Of a stretch of 64,000 bases of DNA, positions 7,708-16,559 are shown in pieces. Origin of the DNA: Clostridiales bacterium (GTDB lineage Bacteria; Bacillota; Clostridia; Oscillospirales; Oscillospiraceae). The notes under the pieces were generated by a model that saw only the letters and a program-made list of their open reading frames with translations, made no database searches and was not told where the DNA came from. Position 1 is the first letter of the stretch. Every line of letters starts with the position of its first letter. The position numbers and the translations under genes were made by a program. The DNA is taken from assembly GCA_004558025.1 (NCBI GenBank), contig SFEG01000004.1, positions 42,950-106,949 of the forward strand, given 5' to 3'.

Positions 7708-9312
7708 TTACCTTTCGGGGATCGTGCCGCCGGTGAGATTCATGTATTCGTCGAAGGAGCACATGCGGTCGATGATGCCGTCGTCGGTGATCTCGATTAT
7801 GCGGTTTGCGACCGTCTGCGTGAGCTGGTGGTCATGGCTGGAGAATATGATGTTGTACTTAAACGCCTCAAGGCCGTTGTTCAGTGCCGCGATGCTTTCA
7901 AGGTCAAGATGGTTCGTCGGCTGATCGAGAACAAGGAAGTTTGCGCCCGAGAGCATCATCTTGCTTATCATGCACCTGACCTTCTCACCGCCGGAGAGCA
8001 CCTTCACGGGCTTATACACATCATCGCCGGAGAAGAGCATGCGCCCGAGGAAGGTGCGCAGATAGCTTTCGCGCTTATCCTCGGAAAACTGACGCATCCA
8101 GTCCATGAGGTCATAGTCGCAGTTTTCAAAATATGAGTTATGATCCTTGGGGAAGTAGGCCTGAGTGGTCGATGCGCCCCACTTCACGGTGCCGGAGTCG
8201 GGCTCTTCCTCACCCATGAGGATCTTGAACAGCATCGTAACGGCAAGCTCGTTCTTGCCGAGGATGGCTATCTTGTCCTCCTTGCCGACGATGAAGCTTA
8301 TGTTGTTTAAAAGATTCACGCCGTCGACGGTCTTGCTGACCTCGGTGACGAACAGCCTGTCCTTGCCCGGCTCGCGGTCTGCCTTGAAGCCGACCCAGGG
8401 ATAGCGCCTGCCGGAGGCGGGCATCTCCTCGACGGTGAGCTTGTCAAGAAGCTTCCTGCGGCTTGTGGCCTGGCGTGACTTCGATTTGTTTGCCGAGAAT
8501 CTTGCTATAAAGCCCTGCAGCTCGGCTATCTTCTGCTCGGCCTTCTTGTTCTGATCCTTTATGAGCTTCTGCATCAGCTGGCTGGACTCGTACCAGAAGT
8601 CGTAGTTGCCAACGTACATTTTTATCTTGCCGTAGTCGATATCGACGATGTGCGTGCAGACGTTGTTGAGGAAGTAGCGGTCATGCGAAACGACGAGCAC
8701 CGTGCCCTCATAGTCCATGAGGAAGTCCTCGAGCCACACGACGCTTGCAAGGTCGAGGTTGTTCGTAGGCTCGTCGAGCAGGATGATATCGGGCGAGCCG
8801 AACAGCGCCTGAGCAAGCAGGACCTTTACCTTAAGGCGGGGATCTATATCGCGCATCATCGTCTCGTGGAAGTCGGGCGAAACTCCGAGCCCCTGAAGAA
8901 TGCGGCTCGCGTCTGATTCGGCCTCCCAGCCGCCGAGCTCGGCAAACTCCTCCTCGAGCTCCGCTGCGCGGATACCGTCGGCATCGTCAAAATCGGGCTT
9001 GTCGTAGATGGCATCCTTCTCCTTACCGCAGTCGTAAAGGCGCTGATTGCCCATGATAACGGTGTCCATAACGGTGTAATCGTCATACATGTTCTGATTC
9101 TGCTTGAGCACCGACATGCGCTTTTTCGCGGCGATCGTTACGCTGCCCGTCGAGGGCTCGAGCTCGCCCGAGAGGATTTTTATGAACGTCGATTTGCCCG
9201 CGCCGTTTGCGCCGATTATGCCGTAGCAGTTGCCGGGCGTGAATTGCAGATCAACGCGCGAAAACAAAACGTTTCCGCCGAAATTTATCGAAAGATCATT
9301 GACTGAAAGCAT
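7708..9312 (-). CDS. ABC-F ATPase (YbiT-like) with degenerate motifs
   Basis: 534 aa with two ABC domains, a charged linker (about 240-310) and no membrane segments, as in ABC-F proteins that act on the ribosome. Domain 1 has an intact Walker A GANGAGKST (34-42) and Walker B ILLDEP, but its signature LSGGQ is replaced by DIDPRLK (155-161). Domain 2 has a degenerate Walker A GKNELAVTM (352-360) with no Lys-Thr, a normal signature LSGGEK (439-444), and Gln instead of the catalytic Glu in LDQPTNHLD (Q464). ATP hydrolysis may therefore be confined to one composite site. Its role in translation or antibiotic protection is not decided by sequence. Confidence 0.92.
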   Translation of the reverse strand: MLSVNDLSINFGGNVLFSRVDLQFTPGNCYGIIGANGAGKSTFIKILSGELEPSTGSVTIAAKKRMSVLKQNQNMYDDYTVMDTVIMGNQRLYDCGKEKDAIYDKPDFDDADGIRAAELEEEFAELGGWEAESDASRILQGLGVSPDFHETMMRDIDPRLKVKVLLAQALFGSPDIILLDEPTNNLDLASVVWLEDFLMDYEGTVLVVSHDRYFLNNVCTHIVDIDYGKIKMYVGNYDFWYESSQLMQKLIKDQNKKAEQKIAELQGFIARFSANKSKSRQATSRRKLLDKLTVEEMPASGRRYPWVGFKADREPGKDRLFVTEVSKTVDGVNLLNNISFIVGKEDKIAILGKNELAVTMLFKILMGEEEPDSGTVKWGASTTQAYFPKDHNSYFENCDYDLMDWMRQFSEDKRESYLRTFLGRMLFSGDDVYKPVKVLSGGEKVRCMISKMMLSGANFLVLDQPTNHLDLESIAALNNGLEAFKYNIIFSSHDHQLTQTVANRIIEITDDGIIDRMCSFDEYMNLTGGTIPER

Positions 9313-9430
9313 TTACTTACCTCTGTTTTTAAAAATCTTATCTATTTTATCATCATTGCCCCGCGATGGCAATAATTAATGGGATTTTTTGCGCCGTGCC
9401 TGCAAAGACTGAATCTGAGGCGGTGGTGAA

Positions 9431-9562
9431 ATGAAAATGATAATTCTGGCGGCCGTGCTGCCGATAGGACTCGTGTTGGCGACCTCGCTTCTAATAACGC
9501 TCGTGCGCGGGCTCATCTCGCGCCTGCGCAGGGCGCCGCGAGGCGAGGAGAACGACTTGTAA
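9431..9562 (+). CDS. Small single-span membrane protein, 43 aa
   Basis: ATG 9431 to TAA 9562, with one hydrophobic helix (IILAAVLPIGLVLATSLLI, residues 4-22) followed by a basic tail RGLISRLRRAPRGEENDL, so positive-inside topology would put the C-terminus in the cytoplasm. A GGTGG stretch precedes the start. It fills the gap between the divergently read ABC-F gene and the alpha-galactosidase, 50 bp before the latter. I do not recognise a family; it could be a non-coding gap instead. Confidence 0.5.
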   Translation: MKMIILAAVLPIGLVLATSLLITLVRGLISRLRRAPRGEENDL

Positions 9563-9612
9563 GACCGTGGCATCTGTGATATGATTTTATCATCAAAATA
9601 AGGGGTGATACG

Positions 9613-11949
9613 GTGAGCATTACATACGATAAGGGCGTTTTCGTGCTCGGTACCGATTGTACGAGCTACATATTCCGCGTTACGAAATTCGGGCATCTTG
9701 AGCATATCCATTACGGCGAGCGCGTCGCGGCCTCCGATGCCGAAGCGCTGAGCGTTAAGCACGATATCCAGATAGGCAGCAGCGTAATGTACGATACCTC
9801 CGATAACTGCTATTGCCTCGATAATCTCTGCCTTGAGTGGTCGGGCGTCGGCAGGGGAGACTACCGGCAGACGCCGATAGAGATGAAACTGCCTGACGGC
9901 AGCTTTTCCTCGGATTTTCTGTATGAAGGCCACGAGATAGTTTCCTGCTGCGTTCCCATGCAGAGCCTGCCGACGGCGTATGACGATAAAAACGCCGCGC
10001 AGACACTTATTATCCGCATGCGCGAGCGCGACAGAGCAGTCTCGCTTGAGCTTTACTACACGGTGTTCCCGGCCTCGAACGTCATATCCCGCCGCTGCGT
10101 TATAAAAAATAACTGCAAGGGCGATATCTCGCTGCGCCGGATCATGAGCATGAGCCTCGATATGCCCGACCGCGGCTTTTTGATGCACAGCTTTGACGGC
10201 GGCTGGATAAAGGAAACGCACAGGCATATCCGCCCCGTCGAGTACGGCATGTGCGTAAACTCCTCGACAACGGGCGCATCGTCAAACAGGCATAATCCGG
10301 GCTTCCTGCTCTCGGAAAAGCACACGAACGAGGACTTCGGCCGTGCCTGGGGCTTTAATCTTATCTACAGCGGCAACCACTGCGGCGTGGTGGAAAGATC
10401 GAACCACGATCTCATCCGCGTCCAACTCGGCATAAATCCGCACTGCTTTGACTGGATCGTGCGCCCTGGCGAGAGCTTTGAAACGCCCGAGGCGGTCATG
10501 ACCTTTTCCGATCGGGGCTTCAACGGCCTGAGTGCGAATTTCCACGACTTCGTCAACAATAACATCGTGCGCGGCGCATGGAAAAACGTCGAACGCCCGG
10601 TGCTCATAAACAACTGGGAGGCCTGCTTTTTCAAATTTGACCGCGAAAAGCTCCTGAAGCTTGCTAAAAGAGCAAAAAGCCTCGGCGTTGAGCTTTTCGT
10701 CCTCGATGACGGCTGGTTCGGCGCGCGCGACAGCGATACGGCGGGGCTGGGCGACTATGACGTCAATCTCAAAAAGCTGCCCGGCGGGCTTGAGGAATTT
10801 GCCGACAGCATTGAAAAGCTGGGCATGAAATTCGGCCTGTGGTTCGAGCCCGAGAGCGTGAACACAGACTCCGAGCTCTACCGCGCGCACCCCGATTGGG
10901 CGATAAAGCCGCCTATAGGCGAGCCCTGCTTCGGCAGAAATCAGCTGCTGCTCGACCTTACGCGGCAAGAGGTGCGCGATTACATCGTCGAAAACGTCGG
11001 CAGAACGCTCGACAGCGCGAAGATAAGCTACGTCAAGTGGGATATGAACCGGCATATGTCCGATGCGTATTCGCCCCTGCTTTCCAATCAGGGCGAGTTT
11101 TCGCATCGCTATATTATGGGGCTTTACGAGGTGCTCGGGCGCATTTTCACGCCGCGGCCACATATCCTTTTTGAAAGCTGCTCCTCAGGCGGTAACCGCT
11201 TCGACCTCGGCATGCTGTGCTATTCGCCGCAGGTCTGGGCCTCGGACGACACCGACCCCATTGAGCGGCTGGATATCCAGGGCGGACTTTCGTATCTCTA
11301 CCCGCAGTCGACGATGGGCGCGCACGTCTCCGCCGCCCCGCATCAGCAGACCCTGCGCGATACACCCCTGTCGACGCGCTTTAACGTCGCGGCCTTCGGC
11401 GTACTCGGCTATGAGCTTGAGCTCAAATACATGACGAGCGCCGAGCTTAAGGAGCTGCGCGGGCAGATAGCGTTTTACAAAAAGCACCGCAAAACTCTGC
11501 AATACGGAAGATTTTATCGCTTTGACGAACACAAGGCTAATAAGCTGCACTGGCAGGTCTCGTCAAAGGACGGGAAAGGGCATATCGTCGGCCATTTTCA
11601 GAAGCTGTGCACAGCCTCCGAGGGCTATGATACGTTATCTGTACACGGTCTTGAGCCAAGTGCAAAATATCATCTTGTCTGCAAGCGCCAGAGCCTGTTT
11701 GTTAAGCGCCTCGGCGGCCTGGTCAAGCACGTCATGCCCGTTGAGCTCGATCCCGACGGCTTTGTCCTGCGCACGGCAAATAAGCTCTTCACCATGCCCG
11801 ACGGCGCGGAGGACTTTACGGCTTCCGGCGCGGCGCTCATGTCCGGCGTGGGGCTCAATAACCAGTTCCTCGGAACGGGTTATAACGAAAGACTTCACAT
11901 GTTCGGCGACTTCGGCAGCGCCCTGTACACGATAAAAAAGGAGAAATGA
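9613..11949 (+). CDS. Alpha-galactosidase, GH36
   Basis: 778 aa, the length of clostridial cytoplasmic GH36 enzymes; there is no signal peptide. An N-terminal beta-sandwich is followed by the (beta/alpha)8 barrel with LFVLDDGWFGARDSD, the nucleophile region YVKWDMNRH (D477) and the acid/base region ASDDTDPIERL (SDDTD at 544-548), plus the substrate-binding ESCSSGGNRFDLG. It removes terminal alpha-1,6-galactose from raffinose-type sugars or galactomannan fragments. The start is GTG 9613 with SD AGGGGTG; the conserved N-terminus supports it. The DUF1648 gene follows after 1 bp. Confidence 0.94.
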   Translation: MSITYDKGVFVLGTDCTSYIFRVTKFGHLEHIHYGERVAASDAEALSVKHDIQIGSSVMYDTSDNCYCLDNLCLEWSGVGRGDYRQTPIEMKLPDGSFSSDFLYEGHEIVSCCVPMQSLPTAYDDKNAAQTLIIRMRERDRAVSLELYYTVFPASNVISRRCVIKNNCKGDISLRRIMSMSLDMPDRGFLMHSFDGGWIKETHRHIRPVEYGMCVNSSTTGASSNRHNPGFLLSEKHTNEDFGRAWGFNLIYSGNHCGVVERSNHDLIRVQLGINPHCFDWIVRPGESFETPEAVMTFSDRGFNGLSANFHDFVNNNIVRGAWKNVERPVLINNWEACFFKFDREKLLKLAKRAKSLGVELFVLDDGWFGARDSDTAGLGDYDVNLKKLPGGLEEFADSIEKLGMKFGLWFEPESVNTDSELYRAHPDWAIKPPIGEPCFGRNQLLLDLTRQEVRDYIVENVGRTLDSAKISYVKWDMNRHMSDAYSPLLSNQGEFSHRYIMGLYEVLGRIFTPRPHILFESCSSGGNRFDLGMLCYSPQVWASDDTDPIERLDIQGGLSYLYPQSTMGAHVSAAPHQQTLRDTPLSTRFNVAAFGVLGYELELKYMTSAELKELRGQIAFYKKHRKTLQYGRFYRFDEHKANKLHWQVSSKDGKGHIVGHFQKLCTASEGYDTLSVHGLEPSAKYHLVCKRQSLFVKRLGGLVKHVMPVELDPDGFVLRTANKLFTMPDGAEDFTASGAALMSGVGLNNQFLGTGYNERLHMFGDFGSALYTIKKEK

Positions 11950-11950
11950 C

Positions 11951-12433
11951 ATGAAAAAACCCAAGCTCAGCTCATATCAGGCGGCGGTCGAGATACTCAG
12001 TCTCGTGCTCGTTATCGCGACTGCTGTGTACATAATCATGGGCTATGCCGCTCTACCCGATAGGATAGCGGGTCACTTTAATTCGGCAGGAGAAGTCGCG
12101 GACTACACCGGAAAGGGTGTCCTTTGGCTGCTGTTCGGCATCGAGGCGCTCATGTATATCATCATGACGGCGCTTATATTCATCCCCAAGCAGGTCGAAA
12201 ACCCCAATATGCCCTGGGATATGGACGAGCGATATAAGAAAAATATCGCAGTCGAGACCGTAAGCCTCCTCGGCGAGAGTAAGCTCATGTGCCTTGCACT
12301 GTTTTCGTATATGTGTTGGAGCATTATTTCGCAGAAGCCCCTGTCGCTCGTGCCGGTATTTGCCCTGTGCGTACTCATAACCGTAGATGTCATTTGGCGG
12401 ACGATAAGAATTTCAAAATATAAAAAACCGTGA
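11951..12433 (+). CDS. DUF1648-domain membrane protein
   Basis: 160 aa with about four hydrophobic helices (15-33, 57-77, 106-125 and 131-149). The segment ALPDRIAGHFNSAGEVADYT (34-53) matches DUF1648, found in SdpI-like immunity/membrane proteins; the SdpI C-terminal half is not clearly present. Function is unknown. It begins 1 bp after the alpha-galactosidase stop with SD GGAGAAATG, so it is cotranscribed. Its stop lies inside the left arm of the terminator. Confidence 0.75.
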   Translation: MKKPKLSSYQAAVEILSLVLVIATAVYIIMGYAALPDRIAGHFNSAGEVADYTGKGVLWLLFGIEALMYIIMTALIFIPKQVENPNMPWDMDERYKKNIAVETVSLLGESKLMCLALFSYMCWSIISQKPLSLVPVFALCVLITVDVIWRTIRISKYKKP

Positions 12434-12452
12434 GGATCAGCCTCACGGTTTT
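12424..12452 (+). terminator. Terminator of the alpha-galactosidase/DUF1648 transcript
   Basis: AAAACCGTGAGG (12424-12435), loop ATCAG, CCTCACGGTTTT (12441-12452). Confidence 0.8.
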
Positions 12453-12480
12453 GAATTAACACGTTTTTTGAAGATATCGG

Positions 12481-12837
12481 TCAATTGGTTATCAGCACCG
12501 GCTCCATGATAAGCTCGCGCCTATGCGGATCGCAGATGGCACTTTCGGTAGGGTGATTGTTGTAGCGCATTACAAAGGATTCTGTGTTGTTGAATACATA
12601 AATTGCCTTAAACAGCTCTTTATTGGCATTGATCATTTCAACGCTGCCGAAGCGGATAAAGATGCCGTTTGTAACGGCGCTGTTCCAAAGCTGAGGATCG
12701 GCCAGGGGTCTGAAGCGCAGCTTGTCGAGATACGGCTTCATGTCCAGCAGCAGCCTGCTGCCGGAGACAAAATCGACCTGAAGAATGTGGTCGTCAAGCG
12801 GCTTGACCGCACTTATGTATTTTCTGTTCAAACGCAT
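12481..12837 (-). CDS. DUF2442-like small protein
   Basis: 118 aa. The N-terminal part ISAVKPLDDHILQVDFVSG followed by LLLDMKPYLDK, FRPLADPQLWNSA and NGIFIRF resembles DUF2442, a small beta-rich domain often seen near toxin-antitoxin or regulatory genes. The C-terminal 45 residues are not recognised. The frame is open to 12879, but ATG 12837 has the SD AAAGGAGCG and a TATAAT (minus strand, 12855-12850), so it is the likely start. There is no neighbouring toxin. Function unknown. Confidence 0.7.
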   Translation of the reverse strand: MRLNRKYISAVKPLDDHILQVDFVSGSRLLLDMKPYLDKLRFRPLADPQLWNSAVTNGIFIRFGSVEMINANKELFKAIYVFNNTESFVMRYNNHPTESAICDPHRRELIMEPVLITN

Positions 12838-12856
12838 CGCTCCTTTCGGATTATAT

Positions 12857-12897
12857 AAAACGATCCACTGTAGCACCATTGTACAGCGGATCGTTTT
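12857..12897 (-). terminator. Hairpin after the LuxR pseudogene
   Basis: AAAACGATCC (12857-12866) pairs with GGATCGTTTT (12888-12897), and ACTGTA/TACAG extend the stem with one bulge. On the minus strand it would end the operon that finishes in the pseudogene. Confidence 0.6.
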
Positions 12898-12917
12898 TAA
12901 TTTCTATTAACCTCGGG

Positions 12918-13939
12918 TTAGTTTTTGGCAAGCTCGCTGAGGCGGCGGCGCTTTGTGCGCGTGTCGCTCTCGATGGAAAGCTTGGCGTAGAGCTGATTTA
13001 AATACTGCTTCACGCTGCCCTCGGAGAGGAACAGCTTTTCAGCGATCTCGCGGTTTGAAAGCCTTTGCGTTATGAGCAGCGCTATCTCGCGCTCGCGCGG
13101 CGCTAGGGAGGAAAATGCCTCGGGGCAGCTATCTTTCGCCTCACGCTTTCCGAGCATTTCATACGCCGCCGCAGTCTGGATGCGTATATGCAGTGCAACC
13201 AGCGCGTAATGCATAGCTTCGCACATAGCCAAAAGCCCCTCGCTTCGGCCGATGACCGCGGCATAAGCGCCATGGGCGAGATAGACCTGATTTTCGATCA
13301 TCTCCATCATGGGCTTGCCGGGCGCGAGAAAGTTTATTGTGCTGAGCCTGTGTTCGGCGAAAACGGGCGGTATCATGTCCGCCTGACCGAGAACGGCGTA
13401 ATAATAGGCGTTTATCGCGTTCCAAAGGTGTATCCACGCAGCGTCGTGTCACGAAAGCAGCGCCTCATAGCGCTCGTCTGCGGCATATCGCGGCGAGATG
13501 TCGGAGAAAAGCGACAGTCTGTACGACAGGAAATCGCAGCACAGAGCCATGTTCTCCTGTCCGTTGCCGGCAATTTGAGTATAAGCGCTCTCAAGCGCAA
13601 TCTGCGCATCGGTAAAGCGCGCCTGCATAAAGGCCGCCTCCGCGCGCATCATCGTCGGGGCAGGCATAGTCGGACAGAAAGTCCGGCCCCTTGTGGGCAA
13701 ATGCGGCCTGAACGCTGCGCCAGAATATCGTAAGATTATCCGAGTAAACGCTTATGCGTATTATGCGCGGCGAGCCCGCCTTTTAAGCGCTGGGAAAGAT
13801 ACCAGTTCACAGCCGCCGTCTTGCCGTAGCCCATTGGCGCGACGACCGTGGTCATGGCGCAGTCGGCTATCGGCCGCAGACTCTCCTGAAGACGCTCGGA
13901 TATGTAAACGGTATTCAGATTTCCCTTTCGCTTCGGCAT
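12918..13939 (-). pseudogene. Decayed MalT-like LuxR-family ATP-dependent regulator
   Basis: Three pieces of one regulator survive. The N-terminal piece starts at ATG 13939 with the P-loop VAPMGYGKTAAVNW. A frameshift near 13785 follows, because the next frame continues the protein as RIIRISVYSDNLTIFWRSV. The ATPase core and much of the TPR region are missing across a junction around 13640-13670. The middle piece (13700-13449) ends in an in-frame TGA at 13451-13449, and the same frame continues as HDAAWIHLWNAINAYYYAVLG. The C-terminal piece is an intact LuxR helix-turn-helix (LAPREREIALLITQRLSNRE, 13376-12918). About 1.0 kb remains of a gene normally about 2.5 kb. A separately translated HTH fragment is possible. 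Confidence 0.85.
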
Positions 13940-13942
13940 AGG

Positions 13943-14431
13943 CTAAACCTTTCGGGGTATCTTTTTAATAAACAGAATATAGAACAAAACGGCGTTTATG
14001 AGCAGGTTGAAAACATCGGGATCGCCGAACATGAGAAAGTTCAAAACGACCGATACGAGCAGCACACCGACGGAAATGAGCTTTCCCAAGGCGCCCGGCT
14101 GCTTTGCCATCCATGTGAAATACGCAAGGACCGGCGAGAATAGTGCAAACACCGTCCAGCCGATAATAAATAGCTCGCCGTACACGCCATGCGTTAAAAC
14201 GGCAACTGCGTAATACGTCGCCAGCATGCCGAGGCAAAACGGCAGAATGTTGAGCGCCGCGGCCTTTTTCGTCGGGCTGTATATGGCGATGAGCGTGCCC
14301 AGGAGTATCCACACCGACATCTGCGAGAATATCTCGCCGAGGTTTTCGCAGTAGATATCCATAAAGCGCGCCGCCGCGCCGAGGATAAGGCCGCATATGA
14401 GCATTGCAAAGGGGTTTAAAAGCTTCCTCAT
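13943..14431 (-). CDS. Polytopic membrane protein (DUF6518-like)
   Basis: 162 aa with about five hydrophobic helices and few charged residues. The opening LLNPFAMLICGLILGAAARF followed by FSQMSVWILLGTLIAIYSPT resembles small membrane proteins that I would place with DUF6518, but that assignment is from memory. Function unknown. Its ATG overlaps the stop of the upstream FMN dehydrogenase (TAATG), and the LuxR pseudogene starts 3 bp after it, so all lie in one minus-strand operon. Confidence 0.7.
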   Translation of the reverse strand: MRKLLNPFAMLICGLILGAAARFMDIYCENLGEIFSQMSVWILLGTLIAIYSPTKKAAALNILPFCLGMLATYYAVAVLTHGVYGELFIIGWTVFALFSPVLAYFTWMAKQPGALGKLISVGVLLVSVVLNFLMFGDPDVFNLLINAVLFYILFIKKIPRKV

Positions 14432-15453
14432 TATTTTGCGATGAAAATGTTATCCTCGCCGATGTCGGCCAGGGTGGGAGTGCCGCACATGTTCATCGTG
14501 TCGCGCAGCTGGGAGACTATCTTGTCCATATAGACCTTGAAGCCCTCCGCGCCCTCGGCGTAGATGAAGGGAACGACCGGGCGGCCTATGAGCACGCCGT
14601 CCGCGCCCAGGGCTATGGCCTTGAATACGTCGACGCCGCTGCGGATGCCGCCGTCGACAAAGATTTTGACCTTGCCCTTTACGGCCTTTGCGATAGAAGG
14701 CAGAACCTCGGCCGTTGCCGGAGTGCAGCCCTGAACTCTGCCGCCGTGGTTGGATACGACGATCGCGCTCGCGCCGGCCTCGACGGCCTTCTCAGCGCCC
14801 TTGACGGTCATGATGCCCTTGATGATAAACGGCATGCCGGCGTAAGAAATTATCTCGCGCATCTCATCAACGGACTTCGAGCCCGCGCTGGGGCCGAGCT
14901 TTTTAAGGAAGGGCAGACCCGCGCCGTCAACGTCCATTGCGACGGCGAATATATTGTGCGACTTTACATAGTCGAGCTTTTCAAAAACGATATCCTTGCT
15001 CCAGGGCTTTATCGTCGGGATGCCGATGCCGCCGATCTTGGCCATTTCGTCTACCGCGTCGGGAATGAGCTCCTTAAACTCGCCGTCGCCGGTCATGGCG
15101 CAGATGCCGTAGTCGGCCGCGGCGTTTACGAGTGTGCGGTTGTAGGTGACATCGTCATACTTGTCGCCGTAGTGCAGGGGAAGAGCGCCGAGAGGGGCTA
15201 TGAAAACAGGGGCGGAGAACTTTCTGCCGAAGAGCTCAAAGCTCGTGTCGGCATCTGCGTTGGGGCACAGCGTGTCCATATTGACGAATATCTCCTGCCA
15301 CTTGTCATAGTTGCGCGCGGCGGTGTTGCCGGGGATCTTGCTGCCGGGGCCGGGGACGCAGTTGCCGCAGGCTCTGCCATTGCAGACGGGGCAAGCCTTG
15401 CAGTACGGCCCCATAAGTCCTGCCGCCTTCTTGAGAATTTCGTTGTAATCCAT
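14431..15453 (-). CDS. FMN-dependent alpha-hydroxy-acid oxidising protein
   Basis: 340 aa with the (beta/alpha)8 FMN dehydrogenase fold: FIAPLGALPLHY, then IKGIMTVKGAEKAVEAGA, the active-site His loop VVSNHGGRVQG and the phosphate-binding VDGGIRSGVDVFKAIALGADGV, written here as two neighbouring blocks. It would oxidise a 2-hydroxy acid such as lactate or a related compound with FMN. Unusual for the family is an N-terminal Cys cluster (C18, C21, C24, C29, C32) that could bind a metal or Fe-S centre. SD AGGAGG precedes ATG 15453. It follows a radical SAM gene by 32 bp in the same operon. Confidence 0.88.
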   Translation of the reverse strand: MDYNEILKKAAGLMGPYCKACPVCNGRACGNCVPGPGSKIPGNTAARNYDKWQEIFVNMDTLCPNADADTSFELFGRKFSAPVFIAPLGALPLHYGDKYDDVTYNRTLVNAAADYGICAMTGDGEFKELIPDAVDEMAKIGGIGIPTIKPWSKDIVFEKLDYVKSHNIFAVAMDVDGAGLPFLKKLGPSAGSKSVDEMREIISYAGMPFIIKGIMTVKGAEKAVEAGASAIVVSNHGGRVQGCTPATAEVLPSIAKAVKGKVKIFVDGGIRSGVDVFKAIALGADGVLIGRPVVPFIYAEGAEGFKVYMDKIVSQLRDTMNMCGTPTLADIGEDNIFIAK

Positions 15454-15485
15454 AATTGTACCTCCTGTGTAAAGCTATATATTGA

Positions 15486-16367
15486 TCAGACGCAGGTCAG
15501 GTCAAAGTCCGGTATCATGTCGTCTGTCGCTGAGCACGGCTCCTGCCAGAAGCCGTTATATATGCCTTTCTTCGTCATATAGTCTACGAGCGCGTCGTTT
15601 CCCTCCGCCGTGACGGTTTTCTGAAGCTCGGGGAAGCGTTCGGTGTTCGGCATCGGCGTATACTGCGCCATGAGGGAAAACAGTATATCGTCGCCGGGAA
15701 AATTATCGGCAACGAAATCTATCACCGCACGGCTGTTATCCTCCGCTCCGGGCAAAATGAGGTGGCGTATGAGAACGCCGGAGATAAGCATGCCGTCGTC
15801 ATCGAGCTCAAACGGCCCGACCTGCCTGAACATCTCGAATATCGCCGAGCGTGCGACCTCGGGGTAATCGGGCGCTGCCGAGTAGCGCAAAGCCGGAGCC
15901 GGGTCTGCGTATTTAAAGTCCGGCATGTATATCTGCACGAGACCCTCTAATTTTTTCAGGCTCTCGACGCTGTCATAGCCCGAGCTGTTCCACGCGACGG
16001 GGATATCGAGCTTTGCCTTTTCGAGCGCCTTTACTATCGCATCGGTGTAGTGCGTCGGCGTTACGAGATTTATGTTGTGAACGCCCTTATCCCGAAGCTC
16101 GAGAAATATATCCGAAAGCCGCTCGGCGGTGACGGCCTTGCCGACCCTGCCGCGGCTTATCTCGTGGTTCTGGCAGAATACGCATTTGAGATTGCAGCCG
16201 GAGAAAAACACCGTTCCGCTGCCGCGAGAACCGCTTATGCACGGCTCCTCGCCATAGTGCGGCGCGGCGCGCGCGACCATCGGCAGGGAGGGGCAGGCGC
16301 AGACTCCGCCGGGGGAATATTCGGTTCTTTCTGCGCCGCAGCGGCGCGGACATGCGTTGCAGATCAT
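15486..16367 (-). CDS. Radical SAM protein of the PflX/COG1313 type
   Basis: 293 aa. It begins MICNACPRRCGAER, a Cys-rich N-terminus typical of COG1313, followed by the radical SAM cluster motif CNLKCVFCQN and TPTHYTDAIVKALEKA. These proteins resemble pyruvate formate-lyase activating enzyme, but their substrate is unknown. The frame is open to 16403; ATG 16367 is chosen because AGAGG lies in front and the family N-terminus begins there. It is the first gene of the minus-strand operon that continues with the FMN dehydrogenase. Confidence 0.87.
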   Translation of the reverse strand: MICNACPRRCGAERTEYSPGGVCACPSLPMVARAAPHYGEEPCISGSRGSGTVFFSGCNLKCVFCQNHEISRGRVGKAVTAERLSDIFLELRDKGVHNINLVTPTHYTDAIVKALEKAKLDIPVAWNSSGYDSVESLKKLEGLVQIYMPDFKYADPAPALRYSAAPDYPEVARSAIFEMFRQVGPFELDDDGMLISGVLIRHLILPGAEDNSRAVIDFVADNFPGDDILFSLMAQYTPMPNTERFPELQKTVTAEGNDALVDYMTKKGIYNGFWQEPCSATDDMIPDFDLTCV

Positions 16368-16559
16368 TTTTGGCCTCTTAACAGTAAATTTAGATGTGCA
16401 CATTGCCGGTTTGACATGCGTTTGCGGCGCTTGCCGGAGACGGAAGTTGTCAAAATTGCAACAAATCCAAAAAACTTAAAAAAAGTTCATCTTTTTCGGA
16501 GAAAATGTGCTAATATATACGTGTAAAACAGATATTTGATAACGAAACGGGATAAGATA

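Noticed and set aside
13449..13451. TGA inside the LuxR regulator read as selenocysteine or tryptophan
   Set aside because: The same gene also has a frameshift and a large deletion, and I see no SECIS-like hairpin after the TGA; other genes in the window use TGA as a normal stop.
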